A stretch of DNA of 64,000 nt from the NCBI RefSeq assembly GCF_020497125.1, contig NC_059074.1, forward strand, positions 199,176,984 through 199,240,983. Reading direction: 5' to 3'. Within the stretch, counting starts at the first letter, position 1; the number at the start of each line of letters is the position of its first letter. This DNA is from Mauremys mutica. Its lineage: Eukaryota; Chordata; Testudines; Geoemydidae. The notes under the pieces were generated by a model, which ran no database searches, was not told the DNA's origin, and worked only from the letters and a program-made list of their open reading frames with translations. Positions 10,550-22,445 of the stretch are shown here, piece after piece. A program made the position numbers and the translations under genes.

Positions 10550-11580
10550 TAGAAACAAATTAGGAAAATGAATGGACTAAAGAGTAAGAGCCATATAATA
10601 CCAAGTCGTGTGGCTGAAGGGCATGGAGTAATAATCTCCAACAAAGACAAAGTGGAAATTCTAGCCACCATGTATCAAAAAGTCTGTAACGAAGGAGAAG
10701 TGAGGATAGAAATTAGGGCGAGGAAAAGAACATTCATTGAAGATAGTTATGTGTTATGGACAGAGGGATTATTTCATAAAGTGGCCTCCACACGTATTAT
10801 AGGAAGAATGTTCAGATGGATAAGGGACTTCTTAAGCAAAAGAACTATATAAGTCCGAATAGGGAAAACTTTTTTCAAGGTATATTCAACTGCAAATGGA
10901 ACTCCGCAAGGGAGTATAGTTGGCCCGGCCCTCATTAACGTCATGATAAATGACCTCCCTAATGGTACAGGAATGGGGATCACATTATTTTTAGATGACT
11001 GTGCCATGTGGACCAAAAGCAGAAACGATGAAAGCACCGCCAGAACAATCAATGATGCACTCAAGAGAAGTGCAGAATGGGGAAACAAATGAGGCTTCAG
11101 ATTCTCCATAGATAAAACTAAGGGAATGATCTTCACAACAAGAGAAATCCAAAAAAGATGAAAAATTGTTAGGACTAACAGATAAATATAATGAAAAATT
11201 ACAAGTTTTTATGTGTGCTATTTAATAACAAGCTGACTTGGAGGGACTATACTGAAAATACTGAAGATAAGTGCAAAGGTAGAATTATCTTACTCAAAAA
11301 TATCTCCGGAACATTCTCGAGAGTGGATAAGAAAACAGTAGTGAGCGATTACTGAGTATGGATGCCAGGCCTTTGAGTCAGCAGAGAACACAAATCTGAG
11401 AAAACTAGACTATATCCAAGCACAGGCATTGTGTATCGCATGTGGTGCCTTCATTACTATACCTCTGTGTGTACTACAGATGGCAGGCAGTAAAATGCCT
11501 GTTATTCTTACAATGAAGCTTTTGGGACCAAAGCACGAGGTAATAGCGAAGATGACAATGCGAAGCTAAGACATAATGAT
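10550..11580 (+). pseudogene. I-group LINE reverse transcriptase remnant
   Basis: RT blocks readable on the plus strand include GLFHKVASTRIIGRMFRWIR in the frame 10568-10852, NGTPQGSIVGPALINVMIND at about 10,893-10,952, and TLFLDDCAMW at 10,985-11,014. In the last of these the two catalytic aspartates are kept, but the usual FADD is FLDD. Further blocks include GFRFSIDKTKGMIF (near 11,095) and NLRKLDYIQAQALCIACGAF (near 11,395-11,455). Stop codons and a likely deletion near the fingers region show it is inactive. Confidence 0.8.
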
Positions 11581-11829
11581 GGTTGGGAGGTAAGTGAAGG
11601 CCAGGGTAGGGCAAAAACTAACATCCCCTATGTAAGTGGAGTATAAAAGTTGATAAAGGAACCTAATGAAAGGAAAGGATTGAAAGACCAAAATCTAGCA
11701 CTATAGCAAAATACTCTTATCACTGGAAAACCATTCCCCCAAAAATAGACATGGAATTACATAATGAAATAAGAGGATAAGTATGATAAATATACAAGAT
11801 CTAATAAACCAATACACTATGATAAGTGT

Positions 11830-12548
11830 GGACACTATTGGTGTATATATACATACAGATGGCTCCAAAGAGGAACAGGAAGAGTGGGAACAGCTTTCCC
11901 TGTGCCCTCATTAGGACTCAAGAAACCATAAGGCTAATTAACTTTGTATCTGTCATTACGGCCAAGCTAGCAGGGAGTATGCTAGCAATAAATTGGACTT
12001 TAGATGTGCGGCCAACTGGCATGGCCATCCTGCCTGTTTCCTTATCAGGGCTGCGCTGTGGGCAATTTAAAATGGTAAGTTTGACAGCAGAAAATATATT
12101 GTTAATGAAATATTTCTGCTAACAATTGAACTGGTACAACTATAATAGGATGGATCCCGGTGCATGTAGGGATAGCAGGCCATGAATTGGCAGACACACA
12201 GGCAAACGGTCGTATTAACCATGAACAAGTTGATCTAGGAAGCCCCTTAAGCAAACTGGAATTTAAAAGTCTAATAAAAAATGAACTAAGGAAAGAATGG
12301 CAGGAATGAAGGGGGAAACGTTCCAAGAAGTATGCCCAACAATTGAAAATGTTGAGATAATACAAGGCCCTAAGAGGAAGAGCAAAGGGCATTATGGATT
12401 AAATAGCAATTTATTTCTAATTAGCATGCACAGAGATGGATTATGTGTAACATGTAAATTCCAGAAAATGGTAGATCATATCTTTTGGGATTGTAAAGAC
12501 TGTACCAGTGAAAGGAGGTGTTTATATAGAACACTCAGAAGTCTTAAA
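11830..12548 (+). pseudogene. I-group LINE RNase H and C-terminal Cys motif remnant
   Basis: An RNase H domain begins with a TDGSK block (about 11,855) and continues through SVITAKLAG (about 11,952) and WIPVHVGIAGHELADTQANG (about 12,151-12,210). The pattern of D, E and later D/H blocks fits RNase HI as carried by I-group LINEs. The frame 12297-12599 contains CVTCKFQKMVDHIFWDC (12,448-12,498), a C-x2-C...H...C motif of the kind that closes these pol proteins. Frameshifts separate the blocks. Confidence 0.75.
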
Positions 12549-12831
12549 AGGTATGTCTATACTGAAATTAAAAACCCGCAGCTGGATCAGGCCAGCTGAC
12601 TTGGGCTCACAGGGCTCGGACTAAGGGGCTGTTTAATTGTGGTATAGATGTTCGGGTTCTGGCTAGAGCCTGAGCTCTGGGACCTTCTCCGCCACAGAGT
12701 CCCAGAACTAGGGCCCCAGCCTGAGCTTGAAAGTCTACACTGCAATTAAACAATACTTAGCCTGAGTCGATTAGCCTGAGATAGCTGGCATGGATCAACT
12801 GCAGGCATCTAATTGCAATGTAAACATACCT
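12549..12831. mobile_element. MITE with AGGTATGTCTATACT ends (family A)
   Basis: A 283-bp element with terminal inverted repeats AGGTATGTCTATACTG and AGGTATGTTTACATTG. Internal arms are also complementary, so the whole sequence folds into a long hairpin. The target duplication is not clear. It sits at the 3' end of the I-group LINE. A related, more diverged copy is at 22446-22720 and a possible relative at 54077-54387. Confidence 0.75.
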
Positions 12832-13190
12832 AAAGTAACAAAATTTTCCTTGACTCATCTATCATGAATACAAGGAAAAGGGGGCCCAATTAAAAAAGTT
12901 CTTAAAGAATTGCAGAAGAATACCAGGAAAGGTGCAAGACTCTAACTAATGAACAAGATACCTCATGGAGGTAAGAACCATTTACTCCTCTAGGCACCTG
13001 GGGCTCAAAGGAGAGAGAGGGTGTCCCTGATCCGTAGACTGTCTGGGAGCTTTCCCTATCCCTGGATCCTAACCTTAATTTAAAGACATCTTTATCATCA
13101 TGCTGTTCTTGTTTGACTCCCAGGAATAGCATCCCCAGTCTGTCCTGGATCCTGGACACTTGTTTCCTGCAGGACATTCCAGTCACCTTG
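12832..13190. other. No recognised feature
   Basis: About 360 bp between the MITE and the LTR-like sequence. I see no motif or clear repeat. Confidence 0.4.
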
Positions 13191-13318
13191 TGTGACAAAG
13201 TGGGAATTTTCTGTAAAATTTTGATGACTCTTATGTGTGCCTCAGTTCTCTCTATATTTTGCATGGCTACCCAGTGGGGGGAAAGGACTAAGTTTGCTCT
13301 CATGGCAGGCTAAGACAC

Positions 13319-13353
<35 letters not shown>

Positions 13354-13900
13354 ACCTCACTGTCTTCGGCTGAACAGCTGTCATTAAAAAGGACAGAATG
13401 AAGCCAACCCCATGTCAGTGGAAAATCCGAGAAGACGACAATGGAAAACCCAATCACCAGGACATAGTCTCCTAGCAACCAACGACCCAGAGGGAGATGG
13501 ATTTCTCCATCTCTAAGCAGGGAAGCTGAGCAAAGACCCCAGCTCAAGAACAAAGGACTAGAGAGGTGTGTGGTGGAGGGTAAGTGTTGGCTTCTGGAGG
13601 AAGCAGGGCTCTCTCACCTGGGAACTAAGGCGGTGAGTCAGAAAGAGACACACATAGACCATGAATATGGGGTTCATTACAGCTTGCCTGAGCCCTCCAC
13701 TAGCCAGAATTAACTGCGCTTTAACCTTCATTTCTCTATGCTAACCCAGGGATACCCTATGCTGTATTCCAGCTGACTAATAAACCCTGCTGTTTTCAAA
13801 ACACTGCCTGAGTGTCATTGTAAATATTCAATGAGGTGATTTGTACCCTCTTCAGGGATTAGTCTCTAGCAGGGGTCTATCTGGGACATATCCAGCCCAC
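13191..13900 (+). mobile_element. Probable solo LTR
   Basis: It begins TGTGACAAAGTGGG and has an AATAAA signal in CTAATAAACCCTGCTG (about 13,779), followed by a GT-rich stretch as in an LTR R/U5 region. It includes a (GT)16 run at 13321-13352. No second LTR or internal genes are seen nearby, and the right end and target duplication are not certain. It resembles, from memory, LTRs common in turtle genomes. Confidence 0.5.
13321..13352 (+). repeat. (GT)16 microsatellite
   Basis: A perfect 32-bp GT run inside the LTR-like sequence. Confidence 0.97.
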
Positions 13901-13998
13901 TGAGTAGCAGTGTCACCCCTGCTCTGTAACCTGGGTGTCCGTTAAAAGGCCTTACTGCTGTAGCCTCCAAGCTGGACTGTTCACAAACACTCTCAGCT

Positions 13999-15000
13999 AT
14001 GTCTCTCTGTGTGTGGCAGCCAGCCAGCCATACTTTGGCTCTTACCAGCCTTGATTTATGTTTCAGGGTGACCCCCAGTCCCAGATCTTCTCCCCAAACT
14101 GTATGTCCTGTACTGCTCAGTCCTCATCTGGACAGTACAAATATACAGAGCCTTTTATTCCTTGAAGGGAATAATATGCACACAACTTGTTACCCCAAAT
14201 GGAGTTACCCAAACACTTCAACTTGAGCACATTGTATTAGATAGAAAGGTAAAACAAGTTTATTAACTACAAAGAGAGAGATTTTAAGTGAGTACAAGTA
14301 ATGAGGTATAAAAGTCAGACGGGGTTACAAGAAAAATAAAGATAAAACACTTGCTGGTGCCCTAACATAACAAACTCCATTAGATTCAGAGCAAAGTTCT
14401 CACCAGATGCTTTCAGGAGTCTTCCCATCCTCCTTCTTGGGGCTGAAGGGATTTCGGCCCTAGCTTCCCTGGCCAGTAGATTCTCCCTCAGATTCAGGGG
14501 ATCTTCCCAGCCCTCCTTCTTGGAGCTGGGTTATAATTCAAAGTCTCACTCTCCTTGAACCAGGAGTCCACAGCACCCTCCCTTCACTGGGTTACTATGC
14601 AAATAAACTCCAGCTTTTCCGACAAGGAGACCACAGCTCTCCATTTGGATCTGGGTTACGTTTCAGATCAGCTTTAGCTCCCAGTTAGCTTCTTTCACCC
14701 CAAAGCTGGCCCCTTCCTACTCAGTCCTTTTACCTGTCAGCATAGAGAGTTTAACCGGCTGTAGCTCTCTTTTACCTGTAGTAACAAAGAACTCCTGTCT
14801 CCAAGAGCACCACCTTACAACTGAGCCCTGATGGACTTTTGTCTAGCTAGATATCGATCACCTGGCCCTGATAGAAGGCCATCAGTGCTCAGTTGCTACA
14901 TGGGCTCTTTCCCTTCAAATTAGCTCTTCATGTGTAGCTTCAGCCCAAACTCCCCTTAAAGGGACCAGCAACCCCATGACGCTTCTGCACTGACATTTGT
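13999..15000 (-). mobile_element. Probable LTR-type repeat on minus strand
   Basis: AATAAA lies on the minus strand in GTTAATAAACTTG (about 14,254-14,266). The surrounding composition resembles an endogenous retroviral LTR of about 1 kb. I see no primer-binding site or coding sequence. Boundaries and class are inference. Confidence 0.35.
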
Positions 15001-15169
15001 TATTCTACATGGAATACAGGAGCTATTTATCTAGATTCTTCAGTGGTGTCCATCACCACAGTATCTGAGTGCCAAGTACCTGAGTTTCATTTTTCCTGTG
15101 TGGAGGCAATCTCTCCTCTCTGTTGGAAGGGCCTGACCTTTATTTTTTAATTTAATATACAGGTGCATG

Positions 15170-15482
15170 AGTGTTGGTGAGCAGGGGTTTGTTTACACTA
15201 GACTGTTGTACTGCTTGAGCTCTAGTATTGTAGTTAAAGCTGTATAATCCCCCTAGTATGGACACAGTTAGATCAGTATGAAGGTGCTTTATACCAGTAT
15301 AGCTATTCCTGTACAGGGAGGGGAATAAGCTATATTGGAGTAAGGCACTTTTATAAAGATATAACTGTGTCCACACCAGGAGTTGTTCTAGGGCAACTAT
15401 TTAGGTAAAAATAAAATCAGTAATGACACCCCTAGCCAAAATAGTTATATAAGTGCAAAAAACCATGAGTAGACCAGGCCTT
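15170..15482. mobile_element. Decayed MITE ending in GTAGACCAGGCCT
   Basis: The right end GAGTAGACCAGGCCT and the left TTTACACTAGAC resemble the TGGTCTACACT ends of the short DNA transposons in this window. The body carries the ATAGTTATAT...TATACCAGTATAGC phrases seen again, inverted or diverged, at 58.75-59.06 kb. Ends are approximate. Confidence 0.5.
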
Positions 15483-16095
15483 TCAAAGTTAGGAAATGCC
15501 AGAATTAAGGTTGCTTGTACGACTTTACTGCAGCTCCATTGTGCATATGTATGATGACACAGACTCACAAGTGTGGCCTTGGGGTAATTTGCTTCCCTTC
15601 ACTGCCTCAGTTTCCTCCTCCAGGAAACCTGGAAGGAGAACATAACACCTCACAACCCCCCATGGGTGTCTGCCCCTGAGCGCCTAAGCCAATTGTGAGC
15701 TCAGCAAGGCTCTTTCCTGGCCCTTAACAAATTGGACCAAGTCTGTGCTCCCTGGGTTCTCAGTCCTGCCTCAGTACAGGGTGTCTTTATATCTCCCAGC
15801 AGGCCTGGTTCCTAGTCACATGCTGCCCCTTGTCATGAGATCCCTACACCTATTCCCTTCTCTTGGAGAGGTGGCTAACCCTGGCATGGGTGCAGGTGAG
15901 CTCCAAACCCTTAAAGGGCCACCTGACCCTTTGACAATCTGAAATTTGAACCTTTTGGTTTAACATACATTGTTTGCCGTCAAAAGTGCTCAGCACACAA
16001 TGGAAGAGGAAATCCTTTTGACTGTATTTAAATTATTCTGACTAAAAGTGAAATATAGAAAATATGTCCAGAGTTCTTTCAATAGCAGCAGAAAC
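15483..16095. other. No recognised feature
   Basis: About 600 bp. The segment 15,550-15,940 is C-rich and looks repeat-like, but I cannot assign it. There is no coding signal. Confidence 0.4.
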
Positions 16096-16096
16096 A

Positions 16097-16270
16097 TTCA
16101 TAGAGTCAGAAAGGATGATCCTGACCATCTAGTCTGACCTCCTGTATAACACTGGCCATAGAATGTCACCAAGAGATTCCTCCATCAAGCCCATAACTTC
16201 TGATTGAGCCAGAGCACGTCTTCTGGACAGACAGTCACATGCATCAGAGCCAATCTGGGTAACAGAAAAT
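16097..16270 (-). repeat. CR1 3'-end fragment
   Basis: CATAGAGTCAGAAAGGATGA and CATCTAGTCTGACCTCCTG are the reverse complement of a diverged CR1 3' end (compare the plus-strand copy at 46.48-46.70 kb). It is short and 5'-truncated. Confidence 0.75.
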
Positions 16271-16429
16271 CTTTCCTCTGCAGCTAGGTGGAATTAAAGG
16301 AAATGGAGAAAAAGAAAAACATTCTAGTTGGGCTACGACTGACATTTGAAAAGAGAAGTCAGGATAACAAGACCTAGGGGCCCAGGATTGGCTATCACAC
16401 GACCTGCCTTTTTCTATTCCTGTCTTTCT

Positions 16430-16530
16430 TATTGAGTCACTGAGACCATGAATAAGTCACTGCACCTCTCTGCCTCAGTTTCCCCAATGATAAAATGCAG
16501 ATAATGAAGGAGGGGTATACTATTCCAGTT
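16430..16530. repeat. MIR-like fragment
   Basis: AAGTCACTGCACCTCTCTGC followed by CTCAGTTTCCCCA and ATAAAATG is the phrase found in MIR SINE copies. The opposite orientation of the same core is at 56.45-56.58 kb. Confidence 0.7.
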
Positions 16531-17269
16531 TTACAGGATGGGAAAATGAGGCAGTTGTGGGGCCTGTCTACATTACAGCTCTGTAGTGTATTTGTAAGCC
16601 GGTGACAGACGCACATTTGTTTCATAGCCCCAGCTGACATGGTTCCTTAGCATGTATGTGTCATTTGCTTCACCCCTATGTGAGAGCAGGGCTGGACACC
16701 CTTTACTAGTTGTGCAGGAGGGAGCAGGTACCTGGTACCTCAATTCTGAAGAAGCTCTCAAAAACGAGCATTTTATTCAATGAACTGGAAGTAAATATAA
16801 AATCACTGCTTATAACATGGGTGGATGGAACCCAGTCTGGCAGGAACCGAGATAATGGTTAAAATTTGGTCCCGACCATTTCTTGTTTCTCTACACTAGA
16901 CATTTTACCAAATGGAGGGGAAGGAGACGATAGAGACATTATAAGCCCTGAGGCAAGGGTGTGCCACTCACAGGTAACAAGAAGTGGGTTGAAGATCCTT
17001 TCTTTTGTAGGGACATTGGACTATACATTTTGTTGGACTCTATTAACTCAGAAGGGGGCCAACACAATTGGTGCACTGGGCCAAGGGTTAAGTTGCTACC
17101 TACCAAAAGGTCCACCACCATAGCATTGGAATGATTGCTGGTAAGAGAGGCTAGAGATGGAGGAAAGTTACCTAATCACTAGGTGGAACCACTGTTAAGC
17201 CCAACCCCCATCACAATTTGGCAGAGAAAGCAGGCAACGTTCTAGACCTACTGTAAGGCCTTAAAAAGA

Positions 17270-17617
17270 GAAAAAGGGATAGATGTGGAAAAGTTATTGA
17301 AGTGGCTGTTGAATAGCCAGAAACAGACGGCCCAACAGGAGCAATAACAGTATCAGCTGCTCCCACAAATGGCCACCTAGGAACAACAGGTGACCCAAGA
17401 ACAGCAGATGTTGGCAGTGTAGCAATAAGAATGGCGACAATGCCTAGTCCAACAATTAGTGACCCTCTTTCAATGCCAGGACCAGACTATTTTGTGCCAG
17501 CCCCATCAGACAGACAATCTGCATATCTTGGCCTTGATGCCATGGCAACGCCCAACTATGCATGGGTGAAGGTGACTATCTCTGACATCACACCCAAAAT
17601 CAAAGAGTGCTTTTGCT
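17270..17617 (+). pseudogene. Gypsy gag-like remnant
   Basis: The first part (17,280-17,420) reads as a glutamine-rich, coiled-coil-like N-terminus (KLLKWLLNSQKQTAQQEQ) with stops. The frame 17431-17619 includes LGLDAMATPNYAWVKVTISD, which resembles the capsid region of Gypsy gag. It ends at a stop before the integrase. Assignment is moderate because the similarity is weak and broken. Confidence 0.5.
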
Positions 17618-17689
17618 GAGTGACAGACCCACTGAGGGCCCGATCTCAAGCAGTGGCCCTCAGTGGCCCAGAGTCTTTAGAAAGTTGTT

Positions 17690-18560
17690 GGTTCTGGCAC
17701 CAACCTGAAAGGTGACTTGGGCAGCAGGTGCCCACTAGTGCCTCTCCTAGTGGCTTGAGAACACTTTGAGACGATGGTTATGGATCAGGTGGGGTTGCTG
17801 GGGAAAAAAGCAGGTACCAGCACATCTTGGTGATACTAGATTACACAACACCGTATCCTGAGGCCATCCCCCTTTATTCAGCGACTTCATCAGCCATCAC
17901 TGCTGCACTATATAGAAATCTTTGCTTGGGTGGAAATACCGAAGGAGATACTAACTGACCAGGGGACCAGCTTTACTTCACAGCTAATAAAGGAATTGTG
18001 TGGTCTGTTGAAAATCACATCTTCAAAGAAGTCAAGTTATTACCCCCCACATGGATTGGCTGGTGGAACTTTTTAATAAGACACTGAAAAAATGTTAAGG
18101 AAGTTTGTGGCCTCAGATCCTCATCACTGGGCCCGGTTGATCCCATTCATCTTATTATCCCCATCTGAGCTACTGTATGGGAGGCAGCCCCGCAGGATCC
18201 TAGATCTCCTCCACAAGACATGGGAAGAGCAAGATCTGGGAACAACGAATGCAGTACAATAAGTGTTCTGTTTGAGGGAAAACTTAGAGACACTGGGGGC
18301 TTTCTTGAGAGAAAACCTGCTGAAATCTCAGTAGAACCAGGAATGGGCCTACAATAAAGGAGCCAGGATGTGAAAATTTAAGCCCGGTGATAGGGTTTGT
18401 TGTTGCTGCCATCCTTGCTGGCCAATTGGGGCACCTGATTCGAAATCCACCATCCAGGGAAGAGAAAAGAGACACAGTTATACCACATGAACCTGCTGAA
18501 GGCTTGGAAGGACCAAGAGGACCTCCTCATAACACCTTTTCCACTAGAACCTGAGCTCGG
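17690..18560 (+). pseudogene. Gypsy integrase remnant
   Basis: Integrase joins element DNA to the genome. Readable blocks across frames include MVMDQVGLL near 17,774 (first catalytic D), YPEAIPLYS near 17,850-17,880, TDQGTSFTSQLIKELC near 17,955-18,001 (second catalytic D; read with one shift), MLRKFVASDPHHWARLIPFI near 18,092-18,150, and SELLYGRQPRRILDLL near 18,165-18,213. The YHPQTDGLVERFN block is broken around 18,040-18,080. A post-integrase block (LYHMNLLKAWKDQEDLL) is readable at about 18,479-18,530. It is heavily mutated and inactive. Confidence 0.8.
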
Positions 18561-18775
18561 CCCACAAGGGCCCTTAAACCATGATTCTGGCCCCAAGAGA
18601 AACAGCCAATACGATGACTAATCAAAGACCTTCCCTCGGTGTTCTTAGATTACCAGAACAAACCCACCTAACTTACCATCACATGGATACCAAGCCAGTG
18701 AAAAAGATCCCTACAACCCCTTCTGTGGAAGTTGTGGGAAATGGCCCACCACAAACTACTGGCAGTGTTTAACCT
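18561..18775 (+). pseudogene. Gypsy RT leader remnant
   Basis: The frame 18581-18772 contains LRLPEQTHLTYHHMDTKPVK (18,647-18,706), like the segment that precedes RT motif 1 in vertebrate Gypsy pol. RT proper does not follow; the element is cut off here. Its place after integrase is the evidence for Gmr1-like order. Confidence 0.6.
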
Positions 18776-20600
18776 AACAGTCATTGGGGAATCCCCTATA
18801 AGCCAAATGCAGCAGGGACCCTTAAAGCAGCCCTGTCCTTTTTCCTGCTGCCCCGACAGGGTCACTGCATTCAGTTGCAGTGAGCACATTTTGGATATTA
18901 CAATTTAGAGATGTTGGTCCAGGGGCTGTAAAAGCAGAGAGGATGCCCAGTTGCAATAAAAGTGGGATTAAACACAAATTAATGGGCCTTGATATTCATT
19001 CAGTCCTCAACTTTTCTGTGGAGTCTGCCAACAAGAATGCTAATAAGTTTAAATTATGAATTAGAGTTTTTCGTTGTATGTAGGCCACCAAACAGCAACC
19101 ACATGCTAACAACTTTGAAACACTATTCTACCACAGTGAATCTGAGCCATTAAGCAAAAGGTAGATAGCTCTCTATCCTGTTACCAAAGGCCAGACTTAC
19201 TGAGTTTACCAATGAATTGACATGTTTAATCATATGCACGAGTATCTCAGACATATTGCATCCATTCTTCGTATTTGCAGTAGTGACAAGAAAATATATA
19301 TTATAAATGGTGACTATAAATCAATGGGGATATTATGGTCTCATGCTACCCTGGTGTAAATGTAGAGGAACTCTTGGGGTTTGTTGACAACAAAACCTCA
19401 ATGAGTAGAGCTGGTCATCATTTTATCAACAAATTGTATTTTCATTGATATATGTGTTTCATTGAAGCCGAAATGTTTCACGGAGACGTATCTAGTCTGA
19501 GAAGGTTTTCAATAGAAAGGCTTCTAAGTTCAAGGGCTCTTTGGTTACTTTAAGCAGAAAAAGAGAGAAGAAGACAGAGAAATATCTGAACTGAAAACCT
19601 GATCTTTTCCCTCCAACACAATTCCGTTTCACAAAAAGGTTTGAAAGGTTTTGGTTTGGGGCCCATGCAAAATCAAAAGACATTTTGAAAGCTCAACAGT
19701 TGCTGTGCAATGGAATTATTGTCCTCTGGCCAGCTCTACTTGTGAGTCCCATTTCCTTTCCAAATAGTTGAAATTAGATGAAATAAACTGCTCTTCCCAT
19801 GTTAACTGTTCCAGGAATGAGTCCCTCTCTAGTTTTGGATCTGACCTAAATCTAAAATAGCAGAGGTAGGTTTGGAGCCACTCCTGTTCCTCCCCAGACT
19901 CTTGGGAATTTAGTTTCACGTCTCATCATTGTAGCTGTTGTTTTTAAAAAGAGATGCACTAAGTAGAAGGGTTCCTAAAATCCCATGTTTGTAACTAGGT
20001 GGATTTTCTCTAGTAAGGAACACATGGTAAAATAACCACAAAGAAAAAAAAACAAAAACAAATCTGCCAGTGAAAGAGCATAGCAAGAGTGTCTCACACT
20101 ACAAGATCTGCCACCTTGAATTGACTCAAGGCAGAAAAATAGGAAAACTTCTAATACTGGGCCAGTATGTGAGTTTTACTCAACTAGGAGTACAGAATTT
20201 GACCCATGGAAAGGTGCAGTAGACAAAACAGAATCAGAACATCTATATAGCTTCATGCACCACAGGAATACTGCCAACTTCATGAGAAACCTTGTTCTGA
20301 GGGGATTTCTGTCCCAATTTTGCAGATGCAAGAGGTTCACAGAAGGTCTGAATAAGCCTCCAGAATTTTGAGGGATTATCCAAACCAATTGACAATTCCT
20401 CAACTTTTGATGTTTGCCCATCACTAATCTATGGCATGAGTTGACCTAACTCCAAAAACTTCATTCATTAATAACTTCTGATGATGCTTATGTCTTATAA
20501 GGTAAAGTAGAATATACAATGGAAAAAATGCACTGTCAATATGTCTTTAAACTTTAGTGGACCATTATTATTTTACTTATTTTGCCTTATTCATGTGCAA
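18776..20600. other. No gene; one diverged repeat suspected
   Basis: No coding signal. Around 19,420-19,690 there are phrases (TTTCATTGAAGCCGAAATG, GAAAGGTTTTGG) that look like an old interspersed repeat I cannot name. The rest looks unique. Confidence 0.4.
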
Positions 20601-20610
20601 AAACACAGGG

Positions 20611-20702
20611 CCACATTTTCAGTTGGTGTAAATTGACATAGTTCTGATAAAGCCAGTGGAGCTATGTGAGGTTTTGACCAGATGAGGATCTGGCCCATAG
20701 TT
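20611..20702. repeat. Short palindromic ancient repeat
   Basis: The left arm CACATTTTCAGTTGGTGTAA pairs imperfectly with the right arm ending GATGAGGATCTGGCCC. It is the same kind of unit as the cleaner palindrome at 46820-46899. Confidence 0.55.
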
Positions 20703-22445
20703 TAGACAGGACCTTTCCCTTATGAACTTGCAATCCAAAGCAGAGGGTTGCAATATAAACAGAAGATTTGCTGTGAAGGTCAAAGCAGGCAGAAGCGACC
20801 TGTAATCTGTCATCACTGGAAGTCTAGGTGAAAGCAGTGGGTCTTAAATACGGAATGTGTGTGATTAAGTATCAGAACAGGATTTCATCAGCCAAATGGG
20901 TTTCAGGTTCTTTGCTGGCCATTTTACAATTCTCTCGCTTGACTTGTTTACTGATGGAAATGTTTGCCAAGGAACTTTGGAAAAATAGTGACATAAGAAC
21001 AATCTGTTGTGGCATATTGTAGTGGTGTTGTTTGTGCTGCTATAGTTACTAAGCTTTTAGCATGTTCATAATTTATCTTTAAAAAGCTGGAAATTGGCAC
21101 CCAATGTTTTTGGGGCCCACAGCTCCAAGTCAGATGTTTTTCGTTTTGTTTTTTGGTGAGTCTCTGTGATTTTTCTAAGTTGAAGGGAAAAAACCCACAC
21201 TGTTAGTGGAGCCAAATAGATGTTAAGTGCAGATCAAGTAGCTCATCTGCCTCCTTCCAGAGTGAGCCCAGGGACAGAAGCATATTTATAGGCCAAGCTG
21301 CAACTACTAAGACTAAGTGTCAGTGATTTAACAGGCTCATGGGTGAAGGGTCTAGGGATTTTTACTATACATTGGCCCCGGAAATTTCCCGACAGATATC
21401 ATCATTATGATTTCCTTAAACTTTTAGCTGTTTTCTACAAGACATTAGTCCTGTGTCTAGAACTTGCTCTAAAAAGATCTAACTGACACATTGCATAAAG
21501 TGTTGCGGACAACTTGCGGGCTGTCTGTAGTAGGGCTCCCAACCCTGCTAACACCAGTGAAGCTGAAATGATATTTGCAACAGTAGGAAATGTTTGAGAA
21601 GTTTCTCCAGTAGACAGGGCCGTAGAGTGATGCATTAAAGGAAGATAGTTCATCAGAGGTACTTAACAATGCACCCAAAACAGGGGGACACCAAAAGTGC
21701 CGAGGGCAAAGAGACTGCAGAGTGTGAGTGAGCTTGATAACAGGGAGTGAAACAACATCTCAAATGTATCAACAGGGAGGACTGAACTGAGGAACTAAAA
21801 GCAAGAGCCTCTACACTGCCTGACCTAAAAGACCTATCTCTGTCGGCTCAAAGCAGACTCATAAATCCATCATGTGGCCCAGGAAAAGTGGGACTAAGAG
21901 CCTCCTTATATAATTGTGGGTGGCACAAGTAAGCTAGACATCTGTGGAAAAGAAGTCCCAAGAGAAAGGAGAATGGGGAGCAAAGAGGGGAAAAGATAAA
22001 GAGAGGGAGAGAAAGGAGGTTCAGCAAATGGAAAAGAAACAGCATTCAAGGCAACAAAATAACACTTTAAAGGGGGAGAGAGCATCAGCAATATGGGGAG
22101 CTGGGCAGCATTCTCAGTGTTCCTATGGCCAAAACATGAACAACGATTGGCATATGCTATGTGATATGGGTCCGTCTCCCCTCATTTCCCCCATGAACTC
22201 CTCTACTAGGGGCATCCACTAAATCTGAATATGACACTACATCTCCCCACTGAATAAAGCCGCCACAAATCATGTCCTGGGCTTATGCCAAGCATTGCTC
22301 CAAACACAGGGAAAATCTCCTCTGGCGTAGGTAAGCTTAAGAGGCATTTGGCAAGTGTTATGGAAACACCGACTGCTCAGCATGTCACCGTGTCACATCG
22401 CTGAAACCATTTTCTTGACACCTTGGACTTTCCATAGGTCTCTTA
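20703..22445. other. No recognised feature
   Basis: About 1.7 kb without recognisable gene or repeat. A purine-rich patch lies at 21,950-22,080. Confidence 0.4.

Larger units (their letters stand above)
8461..12548 (+). mobile_element. I-group LINE (ORF1, EN, RT, RNase H), decayed
   Basis: About 4.1 kb of a non-LTR retrotransposon unlike CR1. In order it has ORF1 with zinc knuckles, an apurinic-type endonuclease, an RT, an RNase H domain and a C-terminal cysteine/histidine motif. RNase H downstream of RT is a hallmark of the I group (I, Nimb and relatives). The copy has many frame breaks and a (TG)17 tract. Its 3' end meets the MITE at 12549. A second, 5' copy of the same family lies at 29.76-31.96 kb. 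The group assignment is inference from domain order and protein blocks. Confidence 0.8.
17040..18775 (+). mobile_element. Ty3/Gypsy relic with integrase before RT (Gmr1-like order)
   Basis: A decayed LTR retrotransposon interior. On the plus strand it holds a gag-like stretch, then integrase, then a post-integrase region, then the leader of RT. In most Gypsy elements RT precedes integrase; the Gmr1-like clade is known for the reverse order. Protease is not seen and there is little room for it between gag and integrase, so an internal deletion is likely. LTRs are not identified. The RT/RNase H fragment at 7.36-8.46 kb would be the next part of the same kind of element. Confidence 0.7.

Noticed and set aside
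13191..13920. Target duplication around the probable solo LTR
   Set aside because: GTCACC occurs near both sides but not in register with plausible TG and CA ends.
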